Under the pieces are notes generated by a model. The model was not told the origin of the DNA. It did not search any database and was given only the letters and a program-made list of their open reading frames with translations. The translations under genes were made by a program, and so were the position numbers. A stretch of 64,000 nucleotides of DNA from Bacillus sp. PK3_68 (GTDB lineage: Bacteria > Bacillota > Bacilli > Bacillales > Domibacillaceae): contig NZ_NQYC01000002.1 in assembly GCF_003600835.1 (NCBI RefSeq), positions 62,001-126,000 on the forward strand, read 5' to 3'. This document shows, piece by piece, positions 27,698-37,114 of this stretch (positions are counted from its first letter, which is position 1; each line of letters opens with the position of its first letter).

Positions 27698-27800
27698 TAT
27701 AATGAAACCTGTTCAATTATGGAACGTATAAAAGCTAAGTTCTATAATCATGAATTTAAAAATCATCAATTATTATTTCATTTTATAGGAGGTTTGGTTC
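27698..27800 (+). promoter_or_regulatory. Promoter box and conserved leader of small-protein paralog 1
   Basis: TATAAT (27698-27703) is followed by a leader strongly similar to those at 36430 and 40356. Shared runs include ATGAAACC, GGAACGTATAAAA, CTAAGTTCT, and the identical AGGAGGTTTGGTTC directly before the start codon. Confidence 0.6.
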
Positions 27801-28034
27801 GTGAAGTTTTACAGCAAGTTCTTAATTAAATTAACGTTACTGGGTTTTTATCTTGTAAGCGGTTCTACTTTTTTTATTCTTATATTAAATAAAGGAATTA
27901 TAACGTTAACAAGCCCTTTCTATTTATTAGGTATCCTTTTGTTTGTATACGGATGGATTGGGTTGGCTCGCACTTACTTGAGTAAACAAAAAAGTTCGCA
28001 CAAACAATTTCCTCAACATGAGATTATTCACTAA
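27801..28034 (+). CDS. Two-TM small membrane protein, paralog 1 of 3
   Basis: A 77-residue protein: basic N-terminus, helix 1 (about 10-29, LTLLGFYLVSGSTFFILIL), helix 2 (about 36-54, LTSPFYLLGILLFVYGWIGL), then the conserved ARTYLSKQK and a polar tail. Paralogs are at 36543 and 40462. The start is GTG eight bases after a consensus AGGAGG, in a 14-base block identical in all three copies. I do not recognise a named family. The conserved junction (YGW.GLARTYLSK) and the conserved leader argue for a real, regulated gene. Confidence 0.8.
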   Translation: MKFYSKFLIKLTLLGFYLVSGSTFFILILNKGIITLTSPFYLLGILLFVYGWIGLARTYLSKQKSSHKQFPQHEIIH

Positions 28035-28187
28035 GTCGTTTTATATACACTCAACAATAGAAAAGTTTCCTGTAATCATTAATTACGGCGTTGAATATAT
28101 TTAAAAACTCTGAGCGGCTTTTAATTTCAAGTGCTCTAAAAGTGAAGGCGGTGTCGTTTTTGCAATTAGTTGCATGGGGGGAAGTAC

Positions 28188-28295
28188 GTGAAGCATAAAG
28201 CAGGTACATTAGTCCGGATTTCCGCCATCATAACCCTTTTTTCCGTAGGGATGATGACACTCTTATGCTTGAAATGGAAGATAATACCGAAATGA
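28188..28295 (+). CDS. Possible 35-residue membrane peptide
   Basis: GTG start behind GGGGGAAG; encodes a basic head (VKHKAGTLVR), one hydrophobic helix (ISAIITLFSVGMMTLLCL) and a KWKIIPK tail. A hairpin terminator follows directly at 28300. Composition and signals are plausible but there is no homology support. Confidence 0.35.
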   Translation: MKHKAGTLVRISAIITLFSVGMMTLLCLKWKIIPK

Positions 28296-28299
28296 AAAA

Positions 28300-28337
28300 G
28301 AAGAAAACAGGGATTACAGACTGTTTTTCTTCCTTTC
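28300..28337. terminator. Hairpin between convergent genes
   Basis: GAAGAAAACAG pairs with CTGTTTTTCTTC (one bulge) around ten bases. T-rich sequence follows on the plus strand, A/T-rich sequence on the other, so it may serve both sides. Confidence 0.55.
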
Positions 28338-28347
28338 AATGGATATA

Positions 28348-28917
28348 TTAAGACTGTTCAGCAATAAATGTGAACCAATCATCTAACTCATTTACTTCTT
28401 TCTGTGTTTGACAGTGTTCGAAAAGATATTGTTTGTCTAAAGAATCGAAGTTGCTTGCTAACAACTTAAAGCCCCACTCACGATCTTCGAGAGACTTCCA
28501 ATGAACGGCTGCCCGAAGTCTATCCAAAATAATGTCTTCAATGGAAATAAGGTAAACATAATTTTCATCATCAATGAAAATCTTTTTAACCTTAGAGTAA
28601 TCACCCTCTAAATAACTGCCCGGTATTTCTATAGCAATCTCTATATTATCATTATAAAAATGCCTACCGTCTTTTTTGAAATCCAGCTGTCCAAGAATAT
28701 TTGCTATCGTTTCGTACCCTTCTGATACCATATCAATATCCCTAGTGGTGTAATCATTTTGAGTATAGATCGTAACTGAAAGACCTCCAACAATAATGGG
28801 TTTTACATTTCTTTCAGCAAGAAGCTTAGTTAATATAGCTGCAGTTTTAAGCATGGCCTCATACTTTCCGGCACTTTTCAGCTTATTGATCTCTATTTGA
28901 GCTTGTCTGATATTCAA
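28348..28917 (-). CDS. Nucleotidyltransferase-fold protein (DUF6036/AbiEii-like)
   Basis: A 189-residue protein of the minimal nucleotidyltransferase superfamily. IIVGGLSVTIYTQNDYTTRD carries the GG(x)S helix and TTRDIDM carries the two acidic metal ligands. The C-terminal part (ISIEDIILDRLRAAVHWKSL) matches the conserved helix of DUF6036/AbiEii-type proteins. Start is TTG with GGAGGG eight bases upstream. It follows a 59-residue gene by 28 bases. Relatives serve as toxins in type IV-like or uncharacterised toxin-antitoxin and abortive-infection pairs. Confidence 0.85.
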   Translation of the reverse strand: MNIRQAQIEINKLKSAGKYEAMLKTAAILTKLLAERNVKPIIVGGLSVTIYTQNDYTTRDIDMVSEGYETIANILGQLDFKKDGRHFYNDNIEIAIEIPGSYLEGDYSKVKKIFIDDENYVYLISIEDIILDRLRAAVHWKSLEDREWGFKLLASNFDSLDKQYLFEHCQTQKEVNELDDWFTFIAEQS

Positions 28918-28945
28918 CTACTAACCCTCCGTCAAAAGTACAGGT

Positions 28946-29125
28946 TTACTTTTGTTTAAATCTACTCAATATTCTCGCCTCTGTAGGATGTTTTGGACGA
29001 AGCCGGCCCTTATTCCAGCCACTATTATCAATGCGCTTTTCAAAAGCCTCGATTTGTTTCTGAAACTTTAAAGAATTGCTAATGACTTGTTGTTCGATAT
29101 CCTTTAAATTTGCAGTAATCATATT
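28946..29125 (-). CDS. Small basic protein paired with the nucleotidyltransferase
   Basis: A 59-residue protein starting at the ATG in CAATATGATTACTG, with AAGGGTGA five bases upstream; a longer frame to 29194 has no ribosome site. It is a single long polar helix (DIEQQVISNSLKFQKQIEAF) followed by a basic tail (GRLRPKHPTEARILSRFKQK). First gene of a two-gene operon. Its size and partner suggest an antitoxin or regulator; I do not recognise the family. Confidence 0.7.
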   Translation of the reverse strand, partial: NMITANLKDIEQQVISNSLKFQKQIEAFEKRIDNSGWNKGRLRPKHPTEARILSRFKQK

Positions 29126-29194
29126 GGCATCACCCTTGTTTTTTTTCCATTTTTTCAATGCATATACGCCCTTTTTTATAGACAGTATATGCAT

Positions 29195-29990
29195 TCTCTT
29201 TATTTATCATACCATACGATCCTAGTAATGAGTAATTTGAAAATATCCTCCTTTTATACAATAACACTGTCATTCATTACGATCCTGATCCTGTTTAACG
29301 AGGGGATTCTAAGCAACTATCTAAACAGGTAATCTTCAATTTATCTTATATAAGTCTTTTACCCTTTCTTTCTTTTTGTAAATATGGATGGAGGGGATTC
29401 AGCTTTTTTAGTATTACCTTGATTTTAGTTTTAGAGTAAGAAAAAAATAACCGTAACTCTTTACAGGCTTTACCTGTTCGTTTTGCTTGACTCTCGCATT
29501 AGGAACTATTGCCTTGATTCTCAGGGACAGATGAATTTCCAATTCCGATCAAGCACTTCAATAGTTCAACTCAGGGGAGGAGAGGATTCAAAACAAAATA
29601 GTTGTCTCGAAAATCATATAGCTGCACGAGACGAATGAAACTATATTAATGGGGAAAGATGGGAGCTTCTGATAGATATAATTATGGTTGCGATGCTACC
29701 ATAGTGAACAGCTGTGTGTAAAGGAATCTCTCATCGGAAAAGGGAAAGGACTTTTATAAACTTGCTCATCGGCTCCAAGGGGAACTTAATACAACTTTTT
29801 CATTAGGGACTAAAATTTACAGGAGTAAATAGTTTAGAAGTCAATGGAATTTACTTAGTTATTAATATATTAAAAGAGAAAATTATGTTGGTGTTAGCAT
29901 TACCTAAAGCATATTCAGAGATGAAATTTAATGATTGCTTAGTTTTATCACTAAATTGTTCATAATTAACTTTTCGATTTTTAAATTTAT
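29195..29990. other. No gene recognised
   Basis: About 800 bases without a convincing gene between the small-protein operon and the IS1182 remnant. Frames are short and broken. Confidence 0.5.
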
Positions 29991-30139
29991 TCCAGTGTGT
30001 TTTCTCACATGCAAAAGAAAAGCATGGCATGCGTTGGACAATGTTAAGGGGACTTAAAAAATTGTCGATGCAGGCGATGCATAATTTTGCTGCCATGAAT
30101 CTCAAGAAAATGGCCAATTGGACCTGGCAAGGTCCCTAA
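29991..30139 (+). mobile_element. IS1182-family transposase C-terminal remnant
   Basis: About 50 residues match the C-terminus of IS1182-type transposases: VFSHAKEKHGMRWTMLRGLK, then KLSMQAMHNFAAMNLKKMAN and a WTWQGP ending at a stop. Nothing of the catalytic core upstream is left. Confidence 0.8.
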
Positions 30140-30207
30140 ATGGTCTAAATAATAGAATCAGAGAGGTCTATCCTTCTCTCAAACGGCTGTAAAACCAATA
30201 AAAAATC

Positions 30208-30245
30208 AAAAAGGGTTCGGAATGAGACCACTCCGAACCCCTTTT
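30208..30245 (-). terminator. Terminator of the minus-strand chemoreceptor
   Basis: GGGTTCGGA (30213-30221) pairs with TCCGAACCC (30232-30240). On the minus strand it is followed by TTTTTGATTTTTT. Confidence 0.85.
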
Positions 30246-30310
30246 GTCGACAAACCGAAATATGTAGAGATATTATTCTCTGCGCACTTTTGCTTTAGCG
30301 AATCATTTAT

Positions 30311-32371
30311 TTATTTGTTTGTTTTGAACGTTGTTAAGGCGGTTTTTAATTCTTCAGCCATTTCACTTAATGTTTTGGCTGAAGAGGAAATTTCGTCCAT
30401 AAACGTTAATTGTTTTTCTGCAGCCGATGCGATTCCTTTTGTGTGTTCAAAGGAACCTTTGGTTACTTCTGATATATCACTCATCGCTGCTGTTACTTCC
30501 TCTGTACCCGCAGAAATCTCTTCGGTTGCAGCGGATACCTCTGATACCTGGTCAGCGATGGAGTGGAAGGAATTAGTCATTTGTTTAAATGCACTTCCTG
30601 CCGTGTCAAGAATAGCAGAACCTTTATCAACGTCCAACACTCCCTGGTTCATCAATTTGGATGCACTCATGGTAACAGTTTGAACTTCCCGGATAATCCC
30701 GGCAATACGTGATGAAAATTCCTGTGACTCTTCTGAAAGCTGTTTAACTTCCGTTGCCACAACCGCAAATCCTTTGCCATGTTCACCAGCTCTTGCTGCC
30801 TCAATAGACGCATTCAATGATAGTAGTTGTGTTTGTTCAGCTATGTTTGTTATGCCGGATACCATTTCATTGATTGCTTTTGAGTGTTCCTCTAGTTTTT
30901 TGATTTCCCTGGAAACAACACCGACCGAGCTTTTAATCCGCTCCATTTGATCGATAGCGCGCTGAATGTTATTGTATCCTTCTACTGCCTCTTTAGCTGA
31001 AGTGGACGTTTGTTCAGAAACATTGGTCGCCGATTCAGCCACCTTTTGTACGCCGCTCGCCATTTCTTCCATCGAAGAAGATGTCTGCTCGGCTCCTTCC
31101 ATCTGCTGCTCGGTGCCGCGAACAATCTCTTGAGTCGACGTGGCTACTTCATTAGAGAACTTTGCTGATTCATCAGAAATAGCGGTTAACTGTTGCGACG
31201 AGGCGGCCAATTGTTCTACAGAATCGTTCACCTGGTTAATCGTCTCTGTGAATGAATCAATCATAGTATTTATATCTGTTGCCACTTGTCCAAGTTCATC
31301 CTGTGATCTCGGCCGCAGCCTTGGTGTCAAATTACCAGTAGCCAGCTGTTTGATCACCTTCGTCATATGCGGGATTGATTTTAACATGTACTTGGAAAGC
31401 AAGTACACAATCACAATAAGAAGCAGGCCGCCTATACCAAAAAATAAAATGATGTTTTTTATATAATTATTAAGACCAGCCAAAGCTTCTTTTTGCGGAA
31501 GTGATGTTCCTACTGACCAACCTGTTGCTGGAACCGGAGAATAGCCAATATATTCCGTTTGGTCATTCACTTTTGCCAGTTCAAGCCCTTTTTCACCGAC
31601 AGTCATTTTTTTGCCGATGTTGCCGATATCTCCTGACAGATCTGGAAGCTTTTGGTCAAGGATTAATTTATCATCTGGATGATATAAAATAGTTCCGTCA
31701 CTAGAAATTAAAAATGAATAACCGTTCTTACCAAGTTTGTATGATTGCATAAGCTGTGGCAAATCGTCTAAAAACAGATCCATTGCGACAAATCCAAGCG
31801 TTTGATCACCATCTTTAATTTGGGTCATCACACTTAAAATTACTTTACCAAACACTTGATCCATATATGGTTCGGTAAAATAGACATCGTCTTCTGCTAA
31901 AGCGGGTTCATACCATGGACGGCTTTTTATATCAAAGCTCTCATCCTGCAATAAATTATCGTTGCCAATCAAAAAGTTTCCTTGATTGCTGGCAACCCAA
32001 ACCATAGCAATAGAATCATCCGTTTTAACTATTTTGTTAAGTGATTGCATGACACTTTCATAATGAGGATCTGTTCTGGCCTCATTCCGTGAATGAGCCG
32101 TTTTTAAGTAATCAGTTATCTCTTGATTGGCTGCAATTTGTCTGGCCATCGCCTGTTTTTCTGCAAACATGCTGTCCACTTGATCCGCAAGAGCATTGCT
32201 TTTTGTGGATAGGTTTTCTTCTATGTTGCCTACAAGCAGCGATTTCGTATAAGAATAATTCATCGCCCCTGTTATCGAAAAAACGATGACAATGGCAACA
32301 AGCAGCACAAGCGACAGCTTGGTTGAGATGCTTGTACTCCTTCGGTGAAGTCTCTTTTGATCTCTCTTCAT
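30311..32371 (-). CDS. Methyl-accepting chemotaxis protein (McpB/TlpA-like dCache)
   Basis: A 686-residue receptor: first helix about 17-40 (LSLVLLVAIVIVFSITGAMN), an extracellular double-Cache domain with SRPWYEPALAEDDVYFTEPY, second helix about 305-328, HAMP, and a signalling domain with [20 protein letters not shown]. The usual N of TNLLALNA is replaced by QLLSLNAS, still common in the McpA/B/TlpA group of Bacillus. That group senses amino acids and organic acids. Monocistronic, with its own terminator. Confidence 0.95.
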   Translation of the reverse strand: MKRDQKRLHRRSTSISTKLSLVLLVAIVIVFSITGAMNYSYTKSLLVGNIEENLSTKSNALADQVDSMFAEKQAMARQIAANQEITDYLKTAHSRNEARTDPHYESVMQSLNKIVKTDDSIAMVWVASNQGNFLIGNDNLLQDESFDIKSRPWYEPALAEDDVYFTEPYMDQVFGKVILSVMTQIKDGDQTLGFVAMDLFLDDLPQLMQSYKLGKNGYSFLISSDGTILYHPDDKLILDQKLPDLSGDIGNIGKKMTVGEKGLELAKVNDQTEYIGYSPVPATGWSVGTSLPQKEALAGLNNYIKNIILFFGIGGLLLIVIVYLLSKYMLKSIPHMTKVIKQLATGNLTPRLRPRSQDELGQVATDINTMIDSFTETINQVNDSVEQLAASSQQLTAISDESAKFSNEVATSTQEIVRGTEQQMEGAEQTSSSMEEMASGVQKVAESATNVSEQTSTSAKEAVEGYNNIQRAIDQMERIKSSVGVVSREIKKLEEHSKAINEMVSGITNIAEQTQLLSLNASIEAARAGEHGKGFAVVATEVKQLSEESQEFSSRIAGIIREVQTVTMSASKLMNQGVLDVDKGSAILDTAGSAFKQMTNSFHSIADQVSEVSAATEEISAGTEEVTAAMSDISEVTKGSFEHTKGIASAAEKQLTFMDEISSSAKTLSEMAEELKTALTTFKTNK

Positions 32372-32651
32372 TTCTCTTTACCACCTTACTTTCCTCCTAC
32401 TATCTAGGAAGCTTTTTAATGATTAATCAGACTTTATTACTATTTGTATATCGGGTAATCAAATGAATTGTTAAGCTCTATCTATCCGCGGTTTGAAAGA
32501 CGAAAAATTCAAAATAAATTTAACAGTCACCGAGAATTGTCTCGTATACTCGAATCAAAACGCACTACATCATATTCATAAAAAAATTTAAGCCAAATCA
32601 TCTTCTCGTTTGTCTAATTAATGTAAAGACAAAACGAAAGGAGGAATCGCG

Positions 32652-32999
32652 ATGAAGTTTGAACGTTTAGTAAAGAAAGCGCAAAAGGGAATGACAAAGC
32701 CTACTTAATGCTTTTCAGCAGTACGAAGATGATATTTACCGGATGGCTTATGTCTATGTAAAAAATAAAAAGGATGCACTAGATATTGCTCAAGAGGCAG
32801 CCTATCAGTTATTTAAGAAAATCGGTACATTGAAAAACCAAAGTATTTCGAGACGTGGCTTATGAAAATTACGATCAATTGTGCGCTGAACTTAATCCAT
32901 AAAAACAAAAAAGTAATTCAGCTAAACCCAGACTTCGAATTTAATGTTGAATTGATTAAGGGAAAGCGATATATAAATAATGAGACTAGCAAATATTAA
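32652..32999 (+). pseudogene. ECF sigma factor, frameshifted
   Basis: After a perfect AAAGGAGG and ATG, three shifted frames give an extracytoplasmic-function sigma factor start. MKFERLVKKAQKGNDKAYLM is followed by QQYEDDIYRMAYVYVKNKKD (sigma-2 helices) and KYFETWLMKITINCALNLIH. After KVIQLNPDFE the family match fades, and the whole sigma-4 region is missing. SigV/SigI-like. No anti-sigma gene follows. Three separate lesions and a truncated end make it a true pseudogene. Confidence 0.75.
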
Positions 33000-33560
33000 G
33001 GAACAGGCAGGCAGTGGAGGAGTTATCTGGGATTACATAATCTATAGAACCCTTAGTTGTCTCAGATCATAAGCGAGAACGTCTGCTGCTATGAAACAGG
33101 CAGGTTCATCATTTTAAGCTGTACATCCACCATCAAGAGGTAGATTTACACCAATAAGGAAGAGGGCAGCGTTAGCTATAATCGGCCAAGAGGGACACGG
33201 CTAAGTACACAGGGCTGGAATAAGAGCCAACTAATCTTAAAATAGAAGAAGTCAAAATAATAAATCCTTCGTTCTTCTCCATAAAAGAAAGAATATACTT
33301 TCTCATGAAAAACCCACCTTTACTATTAAAATTAAGGGCGAGATCAAATTCATTCTCTTCAATACTTCCGATGCTTTCCTCCAAAAGAGCAAATAAAAAA
33401 ACGGATTTTAAGTAGCTAAAATCGAACTTTGGGATCACTTTTATACTCAGAACCTATTAAATGATCCTACAAATGAAACTATCAGAAAATACAAAAAACT
33501 GTTAAAATGTGGTTAACACCTAGAATTAGCTTCAATTTAATCTCTTAAGGAGGGAAAAAA
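33000..33560. other. Mostly unassigned; one possible small minus-strand ORF
   Basis: On the minus strand 33306-33172 a 44-residue frame (MRKYILSFMEKNEGF) has AAAGGTGGG six bases before its ATG and a hydrophobic C-terminal half. It may be a small membrane protein but has no family support. The plus strand holds only short frames. TTAAGGAGG at 33545 belongs to ispA. Confidence 0.35.
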
Positions 33561-34538
33561 ATGAAGCATTATGTTCGGGTAATTCCATACCAGGTGGTTG
33601 AACAGGCAGAAGAGGTAAAAGAAGTCCCAAAAGGCGTGGAATTAATACAAGCTCCTCAAATTTGGAGCGAAACAAAGGGCAAAGGCATGACGGTGGCTGT
33701 CTTGGATACAGGCTGCGATACTTCACATCCCGATTTACAGGAACGGATTATAGGCGGGCGAAACTTTACGGATGACGACGGAAGCAACCCTGATATATTC
33801 GAGGATTATAATGGGCATGGAACTCATGTTGCCGGAACGATTGCCGCCCAGAAAAATGAGAGTGGCGTGGTTGGAGTCGCTCCTGAAGCAAGTTTACTCA
33901 TTGTAAAAGTATTGAATAAAAACGGCTCTGGACAATATGATTGGATTATCAAGGGCATCAATTATGCTATAGAACAAAAAGCGGATATTATCTCCATGTC
34001 ACTAGGAGGCCCAAGTGATACTCCTGAACTTTATGAAGCGATCAAAAGGGCTGTTGCCAATGATGTCCTCGTGGTTTGCGCAGCAGGGAATGAGGGTGAC
34101 GGCGATGACTCAACTGATGAATTCGCTTTTCCAGGCTGTTATAATGAAGTGATTAGTGTAGGGGCGGTTAATCTTGAGCGGCGCTCTTCCCATTTTACCA
34201 ATTCCCATAATGAAATCGATTTAGTTGCCCCAGGTGAAGAAATTCTTTCTACGTATTTAAATGGAAGATATGCCACTTTAAGCGGGACTTCCATGGCTGC
34301 ACCCCATGTTTCTGGAGCTCTTGCTCTCATAAAAACTCTGGCGAACAACAGCTTTGAACGGAAGCTCTCAGAACCTGAGCTCTATGCTCAATTAATTAAA
34401 AGAACCGTTCCACTGGGTAACTCTCCAAGGCTTGAAGGAAATGGGCTGATCTATTTAACAGTCCTTGACCATTTGGCAAAAGTATTTGATCAAGAAGTTA
34501 AAACCATGTTCTTAAATAATCAAGGCATTACCAGCTAA
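33561..34538 (+). CDS. ispA: Intracellular subtilisin-like serine protease
   Basis: An S8 peptidase of 325 residues without signal peptide, matching IspA/Isp1 of Bacillus along its whole length. The triad is Asp49 (VLDTGCDTSHPDL), His86 (NGHGTHVAGT) and Ser244 (SGTSMAAPHVSGA), with oxyanion Asn176. The short N-terminal extension with IPYQV is the inhibitory propeptide typical of intracellular subtilisins (LIPY motif), removed on activation. AAGGAGGG precedes the ATG. It degrades cytoplasmic protein in stationary phase in known relatives. Confidence 0.95.
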   Translation: MKHYVRVIPYQVVEQAEEVKEVPKGVELIQAPQIWSETKGKGMTVAVLDTGCDTSHPDLQERIIGGRNFTDDDGSNPDIFEDYNGHGTHVAGTIAAQKNESGVVGVAPEASLLIVKVLNKNGSGQYDWIIKGINYAIEQKADIISMSLGGPSDTPELYEAIKRAVANDVLVVCAAGNEGDGDDSTDEFAFPGCYNEVISVGAVNLERRSSHFTNSHNEIDLVAPGEEILSTYLNGRYATLSGTSMAAPHVSGALALIKTLANNSFERKLSEPELYAQLIKRTVPLGNSPRLEGNGLIYLTVLDHLAKVFDQEVKTMFLNNQGITS

Positions 34539-34675
34539 AACAACTCCATTTAATGGGGAGTACGTTGGCAGAGGGTTTCTTTTGAATAAACCCTTAAGTT
34601 AAAGAGAACAAATAACAGACCGGGATTAAGACCGAGCATTTTTTGTGGAATATAAACCCAGATTTTCTTAGCACA

Positions 34676-34684
34676 TGATATAAT
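34676..34684 (+). promoter_or_regulatory. Extended -10 promoter of the toxin mRNA
   Basis: TGATATAAT is an extended -10 (TGnTATAAT). Transcription would start about 34690 and give a ~65-base leader before the toxin start. No clear -35 box. Confidence 0.6.
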
Positions 34685-34755
34685 ATAAAACACAATAGAA
34701 TAGGGATTCTCAAGGGTGGTTAGCACGTCCTCAGAAGAAAGGAGGGGGAGTGCTC

Positions 34756-34839
34756 GTGACGGTCTTTGAAGCGTTAATGTTTGCATGTACTTTTGCAGGC
34801 TTAATCATAGGAATGCTGTCATTTGACCATAAAAAATAA
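34756..34839 (+). CDS. Holin-like type I toxin
   Basis: A 27-residue peptide (MTVFEALMFACTFAGLIIGM core, tail LSFDHKK) read from GTG with AAAGGAGGGGG nearby. It matches the putative holin-like toxin family of Bacillus and relatives: MTVxEALM head, one membrane helix, HKK tail. The 3' end overlaps a convergent antisense RNA, the TxpA/RatA type arrangement. When not held down by the antisense RNA such peptides damage the membrane. Confidence 0.85.
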   Translation: MTVFEALMFACTFAGLIIGMLSFDHKK

Positions 34840-34841
34840 CC

Positions 34842-34976
34842 CACCCTTGAGCCTGCCAGCATAAAGGGTGAGTTAAGTTTGTTGTGAATAGTTTATAGCG
34901 ATCACCCTAGCAGGGAACCGTCTATTGTATGGACCGCTTGGTGTTCCAGCACCGGCGGTTTTTTATTATATGCTAC
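34842..34976 (-). ncRNA. Antisense RNA antitoxin of the holin-like toxin
   Basis: On the minus strand an extended -10 (TGATATAAT, complement of about 34983-34991) would start a ~130-base RNA that runs back across the toxin mRNA 3' end. It stops at the hairpin CACCCTT/AAGGGTG followed by ATTTTTT (about 34842-34872). The sequence layout matches known RatA-type loci. Ends are predicted, not measured. Confidence 0.7.
34933..34964 (+). terminator. Terminator of the toxin mRNA
   Basis: ACCGC.TGGTG pairs with CACC.GCGGT, followed by six Ts. It lies inside the antisense RNA, so the two transcripts overlap by over 100 bases. Confidence 0.8.
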
Positions 34977-35167
34977 TTTATGATTATATCATACCTGAAA
35001 TCCAGCAAGGAGACCAATAAAAAATGTCGAATCCGGATAAAGTTCTTTTGTTTGTAACAAAATTGCATCATAAGTAACAAATCTGTAAATTATCTAATTT
35101 TCCTCTACTTCTTTAAATGCGTTGTTATGTTGGTGATTATAAAACGAAATAAGAAAGGGGAAGCACA

Positions 35168-36087
35168 TTGGATAGCATGAAAAAAGTATCTTCAAACAAA
35201 AAAATAGGTTTAACAGCTGCATTACTAGAATTGGAGCATAATAAAAAGAGATTTGAAAGTAAAAAAGAGTATTATGACTGGGAAAAGGATCAGCATATAA
35301 TCTCAAACTATTACGATCAAATTCATTTTAATGAAGCGAACAGAGAAGAATTATTTAAACAATTGAATCATTTAGTTGCCACCACACATACTAATCGGCT
35401 TCCTTATAACTCCAAAACCCGAAATTATCTTTATTCATTGGTCGATCTTCAGGCTGACGGGAACTTGAAGAGCATATATTCAGGAAGAGAAAAGGACCCT
35501 GAACAAGTCATGAAAGAAGATTACGAATCAGATCGGAAAAGAGAACAAGCTTATGATGAACTGCTGAAAAGTGACTCGGTTAATCATGATCATATACAAG
35601 AAATAATGACATCCCTTCAAAGTGAAAACATGTACAATTGCGAACATGTTGTTCCGCAATCATGGTTTGATAAGCGTAACCCAATGAAAGGAGATTTACA
35701 CCATCTTTTTACTTGTGAAAAAGAATGCAATTCCTTAAGATCTAATCATCCTTATTATGATTTCGTCGATTATTCTCCTAAAATGGAGACCGAAGTAATT
35801 AAAACACAATGCGGAAAATACGAAAAGGCTAAATTTGAACCTGAAAGTGGCAAAGGTGAAGTTGCCAGAGCAACGTTGTATTTTTTATTAAGATATCCTG
35901 GAGAAATCAGCCAATACAGCAATAAAGACGTTGAACTGTTACTGAAGTGGCACAGTGATTATAAAGTATCTATTTATGAAAACACCGTAACAAGGCGATT
36001 TTTGATATTCAAAAAAACCGGAATCCCCTAATAGATTTCCCGCAATATGCTGACAAAATAGATTTTATGCTAGGTTTATCAAATTAA
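35168..36087 (+). pseudogene. Endonuclease I-type nuclease with a late frameshift (possibly intact in vivo)
   Basis: A non-specific nuclease of the EndA/NucM/BsnI type. The core MYNCEHVVPQSWF with catalytic His, DLHHLFTC, and NSLRSNHPYYDF near residues 165-210 is intact. The uninterrupted frame stops at 36031, but after one added A in the run at 35978-35981 the protein continues with the normal family C-terminus (HRNKAIFDIQKNRNPLIDFP, then YADKIDFMLGLSN) to a stop at 36087. Start is TTG 35168 behind AAGGGG. No signal peptide is evident, which is unusual since many relatives are secreted. Confidence 0.85.
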
Positions 36088-36429
36088 TTGGTTGAAATTG
36101 GAATACCAGCAACTGTGTGGTCAAATATATGAAATGAAAAACTTGTAGGCAGGTGTATGAACAAGTTTAAGGATGCGCGTAAACGAAGAGGTACCTTCTT
36201 TCTAGATTTTCATCAGGGAACAGCCAGTTTAACTAAAATCCAGAAAGGAGCTCTCGAATTTCTTTCCTAATAATAAACCCATAGCAGACGGTCCTTTTCC
36301 AGCGTTTAATGATACATTTTAAGAGGATTTGACAAACCAACCGACAGCCGGTTCCTGATTACAGAGGAGCCGGCTTAGTACCCCCTAATGCTCATGTGAA
36401 GAGGGGTGTATATTCAGCAGAAGTAGCGA
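36088..36429. other. Unassigned stretch with one hairpin
   Basis: A GCCGGTTCC/GGAGCCGGC hairpin (36346-36375) lacks a T-run. A scrap reading KPIADGPFPAFNDTF near 36280-36318 may be a gene relic. Nothing else is recognised. Confidence 0.4.
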
Positions 36430-36542
36430 TCCATTCTTATTGATGAAACCTATTTGATTATAGAACGTATAAAAACTAAGTTCTTTCATCATGAATATAT
36501 TAACCAATGCATCATTATTCTAGAGTACAGGAGGTTTGGTTC
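36430..36542 (+). promoter_or_regulatory. Conserved leader of small-protein paralog 2
   Basis: Closely matches the leader of paralog 1 (GATGAAACC, AGAACGTATAAAA, CTAAGTTCTTTCATCATGAAT) and ends with the identical AGGAGGTTTGGTTC block before GTG. Confidence 0.6.
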
Positions 36543-36776
36543 GTGAAATTTCCCGGCAAGTTCCTGATCAAGTTAATGCTGTTGAGCTCTTATCTCGTAG
36601 GTGGTTCTGCTTTTTTTATTCTTTTACTAAGCAAAGAAATTATAACATTAACGAGTCCTTTCTATTTATTAGGCATCTTTTTGTTTGTATACGGATGGGT
36701 TTGGTTGGCCCGTACCTACTTGAGTAAACAAAAGGAGAGAAACAAACAACTCACTCAACATAAGATTGTCCACTAG
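36543..36776 (+). CDS. Two-TM small membrane protein, paralog 2 of 3
   Basis: A 77-residue paralog of the 27801 gene: VKFPGKFLIKLMLLSSYLVG, second helix ending FLFVYGWVWLARTYLSKQK, polar tail ending HKIVH. Although a longer frame begins at 36507, homology and the AGGAGG eight bases upstream fix the start at GTG 36543. It stands alone between a nuclease gene and terC and is followed by a perfect hairpin terminator at 36947. Confidence 0.8.
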   Translation: MKFPGKFLIKLMLLSSYLVGGSAFFILLLSKEIITLTSPFYLLGIFLFVYGWVWLARTYLSKQKERNKQLTQHKIVH

Positions 36777-36946
36777 GTTATCTTCTCACGGTTATTGATA
36801 ACGACTAATAGGCTAATATTCAAACTCAGGTATCCTTTAGTCATCCAGCAACTCACCCTATTAACGTTTGGGCTCTTGAAAAATTTGCTATATCGTAAGT
36901 CTGAGGAGTTTATTAAAAAGTAAACATCACATTAAAGAGCAAAAAT

Positions 36947-36990
36947 ACCAAACAAAAGCATGGATTAGCAGATCCATGCTTTTGTTTGGT
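36947..36990 (+). terminator. Perfect 19-bp hairpin
   Basis: ACCAAACAAAAGCATGGAT pairs without mismatch with 36972-36990 around a 6-base loop. The stem itself supplies a T-rich descending arm. It ends the paralog 2 transcript before terC. Confidence 0.75.
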
Positions 36991-37114
36991 CCACCACCGA
37001 GCCGCTGTCTCCAAAATTAAGGCCCTGTTTTTTAGGATTACTTGCGGCTAATTAGGTAATTCTATTGTTAACGACCTTTATAGAAAATTTCCATTTTAGA
37101 AAGGAGGGAGGTGA

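Noticed and set aside
36991-37114. yybP-ykoY manganese riboswitch before the TerC gene
   Set aside because: Only about 120 bases are available and the conserved motif blocks are not seen.
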